64,000 bases of DNA from Mytilus edulis. Its lineage: Eukaryota > Mollusca > Bivalvia > Mytilida > Mytilidae. Numbering within the stretch: position 1 is the stretch's first letter; every line of letters begins with the position of its first letter. Positions 43,600 to 52,840 of the stretch are shown in pieces. The position numbers were made by a program, and so were the translations under genes. Location: the NCBI RefSeq assembly GCF_963676685.1, contig NC_092356.1, forward strand, positions 45,595,601 to 45,659,600, written 5' to 3'. The notes below the pieces were generated by a model. It ran no database searches. It was not told the DNA's origin and was given only the letters and a program-made list of their open reading frames with translations.

Positions 43600-44194
43600 T
43601 TCATAAAAACCAGGACGTAAGAATAAACGAACAAACAAACGGACAATCGATCTCTTCACACTCCTGCTTATTAAAGCGGGTACAATAAATAGAGCACTAA
43701 ACCTATATTTCTTTTATCTAAAGATGGGCAAAATTGTTGTTAAATCATTCCTCACGACGGACATTTTATGGGAGATATTATAAATATTGCGCACTTTACG
43801 ATTTAATATCTCAGTTATTAGTGTAAATGACCATAAATCATTTTGAAATTGAATAATGTACCTGAACTGAAATTTATTAAAGACATTTAAAATGAAACTG
43901 ATCTATGTGTGAATATTGTGGAATAATATCATTCAATAAGGTAAAACAAATAAGTAAAACAAACATGAAAAGATATGAAATTATTAAGGGCATACAAATT
44001 TATAGATGGAGACTCTTACTTTTTGGGGAAAAGTCATGTCGAGGGAACATGACAATCAAGTAAAAGGATTTGGTTAGTAAACATTTTAATCATTGCAGTA
44101 AATATCTCCACAACCTAAAGAAAACAAGTTTTGTATGTATGTCCTAATTAACATAGAAAATAATATAGCATCTTATATGTATCGTTGAAGGTAT
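43600..44194. other. Non-coding stretch
   Basis: AT-rich, no recognisable feature before the Penelope-like insertion begins. Confidence 0.5.
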
Positions 44195-45175
44195 AATTAT
44201 ATCAGCAATCAAAGACGGGCTTCAAAGGTATTGTGAAACTGTCTATTCTAGAGGGGGGTGAATCAGATGTGGATACTTAAACATTCCAAAGATCTTTTAG
44301 AGTACATACAATCTAACTCTCTTTCATCGTGTAACAGTATTAAAACATTTGACTTTTCTACTCTTTACACTAGTATTCCACATTCCAAACTAAAAGACAA
44401 ATTGAAAGAGTTGGTATTGCTTTGCTTCGTTAAAAAGAATGGCCAACGTAGATACAAGTATCTTGTCTTAGGGAGGGATAAATCCTACTTTGTAAAGGAT
44501 CACTCTGATTCGAACAAAAAATTCTCTGAAAATGATATTATCAAGATGCTTGATTTCTTGATTGACAACATATTTGTTACGTTCGGAGGACGTGTTTTTC
44601 AACAGACTGACGGCATTCCAATGGGAACAAACTGTACCCCTCTACTTGCCGACTTGTTTCTTTATTATTATGAGGCTGGCTTCATGCAGGAACTTCTTAT
44701 GAAGAAAGATAAGAAGTTAGCAATATCCTTTATCTCTACTTTTCGCTACATAGATGATGTTCTTTCACTAAATAGTTCAAAATTTGGTGACTATGTGGAA
44801 CGCATCTATATAATCGAGCTAGAGATAAAGGATACTACAGATACAGTTAAGTCGGCCTCATATCTTGACTTACATCTAGAAATTCACAGTGAGGGTCGGT
44901 TGAAAACAAAACTTTACGACAAAAGAGATGATTTCAGCTTTCCAATTGTGAACTTTCCATTTCTAAGTAGCAACATTCCAGCAGCCCCTGCATACGGGGT
45001 ATATATCTCCCAACTGATACGATATTCCCGTGCTTGCATTTCCTATCATGATTTTCTGGATAGAGGGTTGCTGCTCACAAGGAAGCTATTAAACCAAGAG
45101 TTCCAAATGGTGAAGTTGAAATCATCCCTTCGTAAATTTTACGGACGCCATCACGAGTTGGTTGACCGTTATTGA
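44195..45175 (+). pseudogene. Penelope-like family A reverse transcriptase, near-complete palm and thumb (305 open codons)
   Basis: The open frame 44258-45175 carries motif A (KTFDFSTLYTSIPH, residues ~29-42). It continues with the inserted segment NGQRRYKYLVLGRDKSYFVK, then motif B (GIPMGTNCTPLLADLFLYYY, ~124-143). Motif C follows (FRYIDDVLSLNSSKFGDY, ~164-181), then YLDLHLEIHSEGRLKTKLYD, KRDDFSFPIVNFPF, YGVYISQLIRYSRA and RKFYGRHHELVDRY. The upstream part (44200-44257, ISAIKDGLQRYCETVYSRGG) is in another frame. A missing base in the G run at about 44250, compared with 'GGAGGTGGTGTGAAT' at 2157, breaks it. So the copy is 5'-truncated and frameshifted. No endonuclease domain follows the RT. 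This is the best-preserved family A copy in the window. Confidence 0.85.
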
Positions 45176-45515
45176 ATAACCGTTTCACACATGATATCGG
45201 ATATTTTCCTTACGTCGTAACTACAATCCCCTTCCCTTTCATGAATGTGACCTACCGAATTAGACTATTAACCGGATTTGTTATCACATAAGCAACACGA
45301 CGGGTGCCACATGTGGAGCAGGATCTGCTTACCCTTCCGGAGCACCTGAGATCACCCCTAGTTTTTTAGTGGGGTTCGTGTTATTTATTCTTTAGTTTTC
45401 TATGTTGTGTCGTGTTTGCTGTTGTTTGTTTGTCCTTTTCATTTTTAGCCATGGCGTTGTCAGTTTGTTTTAGATTTATGAGTTTGACTTTCCCTTTGGT
45501 ATCTTTCTTCCCTCT
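45176..45515 (+). mobile_element. 3' tail of the family A Penelope-like element
   Basis: Contains 'CATAAGCAACACGACGGGTG', 'GAGCAGGATCTGCTTACCCT', 'TCCGGAGCACCTGAGATCAC', 'GGGGTTCGTGTTATTTATTC' and 'TTAGCCATGGCGTTGTCAG'. These define the orphan tails at 24165, 28620, 36050, 38655, 50340 and 51780. Confidence 0.75.
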
Positions 45516-45599
45516 TTTTTTAACGACGAAAGTAAAACAAAACAATTACTTATTGCCTATATCACATGACTTTAAACAACTTTATGTTTATGGTATACC

Positions 45600-45900
45600 T
45601 TACACATATGTATTTATAGTGGATTGGGAAACACGTTTTGCAACTTCTATTAATCCCTTTCCACTTTGCGGGTGCGGGTGCTACCTTGGAGCGGCATTAG
45701 CCTACTCTTTTTCGAAATCTACAAGGGTGTCTTTTACGTGCAAGATATATGGCTCTCTCTTAACACGGGTCGGCCATTTATCGTCCCCTTCCGACGGACT
45801 ATAATCGTTTCCTCAAGACCATACTCGCAATTGGTGTCAAGGGAGAGCCGGAAACTCAGTCCCTGAAATTTTCATCGGTATACTGACCACCGTACCAGTT
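45600..45900 (+). repeat. Repeat R6, unbroken copy
   Basis: Continuous version of the repeat split at 15060-15650. It abuts the family A tail. Confidence 0.65.
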
Positions 45901-46734
45901 AAAACCTGGAACATTTAATTATGAGTAGAAATTAGTTGCGTTTAATCATATCAATTGAGTAAATTGAAAAGTTAGGACAATAACTATATATTAAAGTGTT
46001 GCAATTTCAAACGCAAATTCAAGATTTTACTTCTGTGATGTTTGACGTAAGAATAGAGTTCGTTTTGTTTTTATTTTGACCGATATGATACAAGATCAAA
46101 CTATTGGAGTCCTAAAAAGAAAAGTATAAAACTTTAAACATTTTAAGTAATAACATTGTTATGGCCTTGAAATGCTGTGTGATCAAGACACCATATAGCT
46201 TACTCCTTTCTACTGCTAAAATCATGCAGTTAGCCTTTTAAATTCATCTTATGAGGGATTTAGTGGTCAATATATTCCTTTATTATGAACGAAAGTCTGG
46301 CTGATATTCTACTGAGTTTTATAATTATAAATGAAAGATTCATATTAATATTTTCATACATTTACATTAAATTTAATATCATATGTTGTGCTCCGTTCAC
46401 TGCCTTGTTTTCTATGTCATTTGATATGACGCCGTGTAAAATTAACCCTTCTCGAAGTCATTTGAACCAATTCGTGTATTACCGGGAAGCCGATGGTGAA
46501 AATATCATTAGCTTCATACAAATTCAGATGTATTCTAAATAGAAGCAAAATATTGATACTCAAGAAATCCATTAACCGGGCTTCGGCTTGAAAAATTCGT
46601 TTTGTTATTGTATACACTTTTAAAACTTGAACAGCGCAGATGTCAAGGAGAGAAGCAGAATATATTGAAAGGATGATCAAACTCGTATGTCGTACATAAA
46701 CTGACAACGTCATACCAAAAGAAAATACTTCCAA
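45901..46734. other. Non-coding stretch
   Basis: AT-rich with short, overlapping open frames on both strands; none is recognisable. Confidence 0.5.
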
Positions 46735-46865
46735 AAAAGGTTAAAACACAAAAATACTGAACTCCGAGGAAAATTCAAAAAGGAAAGTCCAAAATCAAAT
46801 GGCAAATTAAAAAGTTCAAACACATCAAACGAATGGATAACAACAGACAACCAAAAATAAACAAA
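46735..46865 (-). repeat. Repeat R4, inverted partial copy
   Basis: 'AATACTGAACTCCGAGGAAA', 'GGAAAGTCCAAAATCAAATG' and 'AACACATCAAACGAATGGA' are reverse complements of R4 landmarks. Confidence 0.65.
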
Positions 46866-46894
46866 GCACGACATTAAAGACTGACAAAACATAG

Positions 46895-47070
46895 AAATTT
46901 GAAATGAGGAATATGTCAAAGGGACAACAATCCGACAAAAGTGTAAAAACAAACCAGCCAGCAATGTGTTTAACACAGCATGAAAATCCGACACCAGGAG
47001 GCGGACTTCAGCTGGCTCCTCAACAAATATGTGTACTAGTTCATTTGAAATGGACATCATACTAAACTCC
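46895..47070 (-). repeat. Penelope-like family B tail, inverted and diverged
   Basis: 'AATATGTCAAAGGGACAAC', 'AATCCGACA' and 'GGAGGCGGACTTCAGCTGGC' are the reverse complement of the family B tail ('GCCAGCTGAAGGACGCCTCC'). Confidence 0.6.
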
Positions 47071-47310
47071 TAAAGGTAAATAGAATAAAAACTATGTATT
47101 GCTTTTTAAATTGTCTCTGCCCTTTCAAAGACAATTGAAAATATTTCATTTTAATTTGATTGAAAGGTATAGCAATATGTACTACAAAAAATATACTCAA
47201 ATGTGTCACCTCATGTCTGTAAAACAATCTTTAGTCTTTTGACCATAAGTCTTCTGTGGACTGTTAATGGGTTGTTATCTCCTTGACGAGTTTCCAACAT
47301 CTATCTATAT

Positions 47311-47600
47311 TCCATCACAGTTTGTATGTTTACAAGCCTATATTTCATGGTTGACTTCGTACAGGAAACAAAATGTAAACTAGCTCATTAACATAATTGT
47401 TTGTTGTAACGTAATTGTATATTGCAAAATGTCAAGAAAACATGGTGTTTTTAAATTTTACATTTCTTTCTTGTCATAAAATGTATAGCTGATTGCACTT
47501 GAATTCACTGCTTACTGGGCTATTTTCAAAGTGTATTAGTCATAAAAATCCGCACTACAATATCAATATGTACCCTAGAGATGTAACAAATAAACTCATC
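47311..47600. other. Non-coding stretch
   Basis: AT-rich. A diverged R1 piece lies just before it (about 47215-47310, 'GTTGTTATCTCCTTGACGAG'). Confidence 0.4.
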
Positions 47601-47680
47601 TTAAATACCGGGATTGAAATTTTATATTTGCGCCAGACGGAAGAAAAGACTCATCGGTGACGCTGGAATAAGAAAAAAGT
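47600..47680 (-). repeat. Hammerhead-bearing repeat, copy with an internal deletion
   Basis: The minus strand of 47630-47663 reads GCGTCA then CCGATGAGTC, later CCGTC then TGGCGC. Stem I (GCGTCA with TGGCGC, six pairs including one G-U) and the GTC cleavage triplet are kept. The right half of stem II and GAAA are deleted. Confidence 0.55.
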
Positions 47681-48025
47681 GTTACAAAGGCTAAATTAAG
47701 TACGTCATGTTTTTTAATCATGAAATTCCAATTTTTTACAATTCTGTGTTTCAGACTGACCTCATCTGCCAATATAAATATTTTCCTGTAATACGATCTG
47801 GCTCCATATTTACTAATCTAAGCATTGTCTGTCGAGTTATTAAAAATATTATTGAATTCTTATATCTTAAAATTCCCAATACTGCAATTGTAATTAAGTT
47901 TGTAAAATGTTGAAAACCTTAGCCAAATAAAAAATGAAATAAGGAGAACATTCATCTCTAAATAAAGACATCAAACCTATACATGTAGCTATACCTTACA
48001 TTTTGTGAAATAGTACATTTATATA

Positions 48026-48204
48026 GTTATCAAAGGTACCAGGATTATAATTTAATACGCCAAACGCGCGTTTCGTCTACATAAGACTCACCAGTGACGC
48101 TCATATCAAAATATTTATAAAGCCAAACAAGTACAAAGTTGAAGAGCATTGAGGATCCAAAATTCCAAAAAGTTGTGCCAAATACGGCTAAGGTAATCTA
48201 TGAT
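48026..48204 (-). repeat. Hammerhead-bearing dispersed repeat, best copy
   Basis: The + strand starts 'TATCAAAGGTACCAGGATTA' and ends '...TGCCAAATACGGCTAAGGTA'. The minus strand of 48057-48100 carries the ribozyme fold annotated separately. The repeat is short, non-coding and present in at least four copies in this window. Confidence 0.75.
48057..48100 (-). ncRNA. Hammerhead ribozyme motif (type I layout, minimal stem III)
   Basis: Minus strand, in order: GCGTCA (stem I 5'), CTGGTGA (core, one change from CTGATGA), GTCT-TATGT-AGAC (stem II), GAAA (core), then the self-complementary ACGCGCGT giving stem III. Next come GTT (cleavage triplet, usually GTC) and TGGCGT (stem I 3', six pairs with GCGTCA). 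Stem III has no loop of its own, so cleavage would need a dimer of two transcripts, as known for hammerheads of metazoan retroelements. The core change and GTT suggest that this copy is weak or dead. The fold was paired by hand. Confidence 0.65.
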
Positions 48205-48726
48205 TGGTTTATTAATGTATGTTGGTACACATTTTCATCATAAAATGAAATCTTTACAGTAATTACTCATTGTAACATTATTACTATAGGTGCATTTATT
48301 GAAAATTTATTGAAAATTCAGTGAAATTAAACTACAATATAGCACACCTTAATGTTTTTGTTTACCGAACCCATCAATTTAGATACAATTCCTGTACACT
48401 TATCGATTCTTTAAGTACACTTGATTCAAAAGATTACCAATTCAATCCAAGCAACACTATAGTTGATATGAACCTAGCCATCCAGTCATAGGACTTCAAA
48501 TATTTCAATCTTTTATGGGTTGATTTATAATACAAAAATAGTAAGCACTGGACGTGGTAGTTATATTTGATATACTAGTATGCTTTTTTGTGCTTTTTTG
48601 TTACATGTTTGTTTGTTTTTGTTCTGATTGCGATTGTGACATGGTAATGACTACTGTACTCCTATTTTAACAATTTTACATATTATGTCTGCTTTGTCAA
48701 TCGACGTTGTAAATATAAAGGAATTT

Positions 48727-48935
48727 GATGCGACTGTAATACAAGTGAAAGGTCTAGCACTATAAAACCAGGTTCAATTCACCTTTTCTACATTTGCAAA
48801 TGCCTGTACCAATTCAGGAATATAACAGTTGTTGTCCATAAGTTTGATGTGTTTTATCATTTAATTTTGCCATTTAATGTGGGACTTTTCGTTTTGAATT
48901 ATCTTCTGAATTCATTTTTTTTTTGTGAATTTACT
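48727..48935 (+). repeat. Repeat R4, copy
   Basis: 'GATGCGACTGTAATACAAGT', 'ACTATAAAACCAGGTTCAAT' and 'AAATGCCTGTACCAATTCAG' match the 18.4 kb copy. Confidence 0.7.
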
Positions 48936-49001
48936 TTTCAAAACCGTAATAAGATCTTTGAATATTGTTTATATTGGTTTACGTTTTGATTGTATTATCA
49001 G

Positions 49002-49177
49002 CAAAGAAAACTCAAAGTGAATGTTACTTTCATATACAGATATGCATATGCACATTCGGGAATCTACATCTGCCTATACCTGCATATTGCTACTACACCA
49101 GGTCATTTTGTTGTGACTGTTCTGATATCTTTACACAAAATCTATTTGATGTTGGATGTGGACTAGTTAATAGTTAA
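49002..49177 (+). CDS. Candidate terminal exon of a second cysteine-rich secreted peptide
   Basis: A pyrimidine-rich stretch ending GATTGTATTATCAG gives a good acceptor at 49000-49001. The exon then reads two bases of a split codon (phase 1) and 57 codons to TAA at 49177. It starts KKTQSE and has eight cysteines in the order C-X6-C-X-C-X12-C-X6-CC-X-C-X12-C, ending GCGLVNS. There is no ATG in this frame, so a signal-peptide exon would have to lie upstream; none was found, and repeat R4 and the hammerhead repeat occupy the near upstream. The regular spacing (X6, X12 twice) suggests two related half-domains. I cannot name the family. It may be a real exon or a chance frame. Confidence 0.35.
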
Positions 49178-49589
49178 GTCTTAGATGCACGGAATTTTTT
49201 GTAAGCTGTTTTTGGCGTTGAACTGGCGGCCAGTAACTGCAAGCACCCTGAGATCTGTACGTAATGTCTTTTTTTGTTGTTGTGAAAATGTATAAATACC
49301 CTGCCACGATTAGTCAGTATTTTTGTTCTACGTCTTTCTCTAATTTGTATCAATCTGATGAGTTGAGCCCCTTTTAACTGATTCTAAGAGTTTGATCTTA
49401 TGTTGTAATGTTACACCATAAACCCAGCCACATTATTCATATGTCTCTCCCAAATCAGAGGCTAGTATTTCTGTGGTTTTCGACTGTCACCGACTATCAT
49501 ATTGTTTTTCGATTATTGTTTTGTACATTCAACAGGCTGTTAGTTTTCTCGTTTAAATTGTTTTATTTTTGTTATTTCGGGACTTTTCA

Positions 49590-49710
49590 GAGCTGACAAT
49601 GCAGTATCAGTTTTTCTAATTGTTGAAGACCGTACGGTGCCTTATCAATTTTAACATTTATGTTATTTGGTCTCTACTGGAGAGTTGTCGCATCAACAAT
49701 CATACCAAAT
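49590..49710 (+). repeat. Repeat R1, diverged copy
   Basis: 'GTTGAAGACCGTACGGTGCC' and 'GGAGAGTTGTCGCATCAACA' match R1. Confidence 0.6.
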
Positions 49711-50339
49711 CCAATCATTTTTAGATAATCAGAATTGGTTTGTTCTACAATTAAATAAACAATTTACCCTTCTTGGTGAATTTTTGTTCGGTTTGAAAAT
49801 TCTTCTTTTTTAATGCAGATACAATCTGTACAAAGGCAAAGTATCATCAATACCCCGCAAGGCATGTCTTTTTTAAATGAAATCGTTACTTGTGCATTTA
49901 ACTGAAAATTTATCAACCAATTTGTCGTCCTTTATTAGAAATAAATGAAGTGAAATTATCATCAGACTACGCATTTCAACTTTAAAATCTCTATTCAATA
50001 AAACGGAATTTGGCTATAGTAAATGTACAGTTTAAAATCACACGCTTTAACAATCTGGATCAATGTATTTTGTTATTGTATAGAATATCAGATTCACACA
50101 TCATGAAATGAAGAGTTCATAACCGAAAAAAATTCATTCAAAGTAAAACGTATAAAACACACCTTGGCTACATTTAAACATATACAAGATAAAAAACTAA
50201 ATCAGGGTAAATTTATTTTTTAATCGTCTTCTGGGGTATGTTAGGATTGACTCAACTGTATCTGGGTTTTTTTCTTGGTTCCCGTTTACATATATGTGTT
50301 AGATTGGTTATTATATATTTAGGAAATACAAATGTCTTC
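49711..50339. other. Non-coding stretch
   Basis: AT-rich; nothing recognisable. Confidence 0.5.
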
Positions 50340-50570
50340 TAACATATGTTCAGAGAGAAAGGCAAACGGTACCAAAAGGACATTCTAACTCACAAAACAT
50401 AAATAAACTGACATGTCATGAAAAATATACGAAAAAAACACCAACTGTACATAAAATATAGTATTGAAAACTAAAGCAACATGAACCTTACCAATAACAA
50501 AGGGTTTTCTTAAGTACTCCGGAAGGGTACTATTCAGCAGACCCTGCTCATCATGTTGCATTTATTGTTT
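50340..50570 (-). repeat. Penelope-like family A tail, inverted and diverged
   Basis: 'GGTACCAAAAGGACATTCTA', 'AGCAACATGAACCTTACCA' and 'TTAAGTACTCCGGAAGGGTA' (on +) are reverse complements of tail A landmarks. Confidence 0.6.
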
Positions 50571-51022
50571 TGCTTATGTTAGTAAAAAACCTGTAATAAT
50601 AGTTATTATGTAGGTCACGTTAAGGAATCAGGTAATTGCATATTAGCTTTTTCATTATCAATTTTGAACTAAATTCTGATTTAAAGATGAATTTGGCTAT
50701 TTATTTTATTCAACTTCTTAGTTCTAACACATCATTGGCTTTCAAATATGAGCGTTGAGCTTTGTTTGTGATGCTAAATCCAGAAAAGCGCTTCGGACGC
50801 ATGAAATTTATTATTATTTTGTTTTTATTTGTTTTATAACTCTTTGACTTTAGAACGGATAAGGCATTTTTTTATTAGATAGTAACCAGTGTGTTGTTTT
50901 CAATTTAATTTTATATTCCTTACTTTTGATTTTTTCATTTCAAGTTCAATCATTCATTCTCGCTTTTTAAATAAGTTAATGGCAGAACTGGTAGTAATAA
51001 TGAACAAAACTTTAATTAATAG

Positions 51023-51214
51023 TCAAGGAAGTGTAGGTTCTTCATCAAAGTTTCCAAGTACGTGAAACTGGATATAATTGTCAAATAAGTATTCGCCTTT
51101 CTTAAAACAAAATGTAACTGCACACAACGTTGTTGCTCCAACAAAAATCAACCCGATACATGTTCTATGTAAAGGATTTGAAAATGGTCTTAATCGCCAT
51201 TGCCATATTTCCAA
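51023..51214 (-). other. Unassigned exon-like open segment with one membrane span
   Basis: The minus frame of 63 codons contains RLRPFSNPLHR, then the hydrophobic span TCIGLIFVGATTLCAVTFCF, then a polar tail FKKGEYLFDNYIQF...DEEPTLP before TGA. There is no ATG in frame (the first codon is TTG), so it could be only a C-terminal exon. A weak acceptor (TTAAAAG) lies just upstream. The composition looks protein-like, similar in shape to small mitochondrial inner-membrane subunits, but I recognise no family. Confidence 0.25.
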
Positions 51215-51779
51215 TGTAAGATTTGTCTTTTAATTATACTTTTGAACATTTACTTTTTAAATGTCAATTCCAAAGAACTAATTATAATTTCAATAATGTT
51301 AACTGGAATAAACTGTTCACATATATCACAGAATTAAAGAAATGATCAACAATGCACTTTTATCTAAGGTCAAAGTATAGGTCGTGAGAAAGAAAGTAAA
51401 AGGTCTCAATTTGTTATTTTAGACAACTTAATGCTACGCAGTTAGCAAACACTACAAGTATTGTTAAAAGATTGTAAACGCTGTAAATCTATTTATTTAC
51501 CTTTTAAATGATTTATGCAATTTTCAATAGCCGGCGACAACGATTTATTTCAGATATATTACTTGTTAACAAATAGAAAAATATATGTGAAAATATTCCG
51601 AAGCGTTTATAAATAAGAGTTTAATAAGTCAAGGATTATTATTAAATCATTCAGACATGGAACAGATCTTAAAGGATTAAGTATAAGCTTAACAAAATAT
51701 TAACATAGCATATTGGTGTTCGCTACGAAAACTGATCATAACAATTTATTATTTGGGAGAGTCTGAAGGAAATTTACTG

Positions 51780-51945
51780 GTGTCCTTTCATCAATTACGC
51801 TTAAAAGAGGGACGAAAGATACCAAAGGGACAGTCAAACTCATAAATCTAAAACAAACTGACAACGCCATGGCTAAAAATGAAAAAGACAAACAGAAAAA
51901 CAATAGTACACATGACACAACATAGAAAACTAAAGAATAAATCGT
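51780..51945 (-). repeat. Orphan Penelope-like family A tail, inverted
   Basis: 'GACGAAAGATACCAAAGGGA', 'CAAACTGACAACGCCATGGC' and 'GACACAACATAGAAAACTAA' are the reverse complement of 45405-45500. Confidence 0.75.
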
Positions 51946-52564
51946 CGCAATTTCAGAGCCAATAATACATAACTTCGTCATTACTTGAGGAATAAAACGC
52001 GTTTTTAAAGAATATCGAAGTCCATCTAAGGTCACGTGTGCCTTGGGCATTTTGGACCTTTTTTATGACGAGTTTAAGAAAACTGCATTTATGTTCTATG
52101 TTTTGATACATGTCATCAACTAAGAACTGATTACTGCGAAGCTACGTGAATTGTACTTCATTGAAATATAAAGAGTATTTATTTTGGAGCAGGATTTACA
52201 AAATCTATGAATAACGTGTTCTATAAAAAAAAATAGACATACAAGAAACCTTATAAACCCATGCACCTCGTTTACAGAGCAACAAACTGAATATAAAATA
52301 TCGTTTAAATAATCAGCATGGGTGTAAAAACAAATTTAATATCTTTATCAAAGCTATTTAGGCAAATTGTCAGAAATAGTACTAATATAAGTAACAATAC
52401 AAATTTGACACTATGTAACTCGATAATGTGTTTTTTCTAATATAATAGGAATTATTAATAAAAATATGTTAACTAAGTATTCATTTATTTCAATAGACAG
52501 GGGTCAAATATTAAAATATTATGTGGATTTCACCAATGCTAATTCAATCACATTAGCCTTATTA

Positions 52565-52840
52565 AAAGCGCAAAGTTTTAGCATGCCACAAAACCAGGTT
52601 TAACCAACCATGTTTTCTTAAAATGTTCAGTACCAAGTCAGGAAAATGGCAGTTGTTATCTTATAGTTTGTTTCTGTGTGTGTTGCATTGTCGTTTGGTT
52701 TTTTGTTGCACTCTAATGTTTCTGTTATTTTGTTGTTTTCCTCTTATAGTTGATGTATTTCCTTTGGTTTTCGTTTGTAACCCGGATTTGTTTTCTCTCA
52801 ATCGATTTATGTCTTTCGAATAGCAGTATAACTACTGCAT
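52565..52840 (+). repeat. R4/R5 compound repeat
   Basis: The R4-like start ('CAAAACCAGGTTTAACCAAC', 'CAAGTCAGGAAAATGGCAGT') runs into R5 ('AACCCGGATTTGTTTTCTCT', 'CAATCGATTTATGTCTTTCG'), in the same order as at 28120-28345. Confidence 0.65.
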
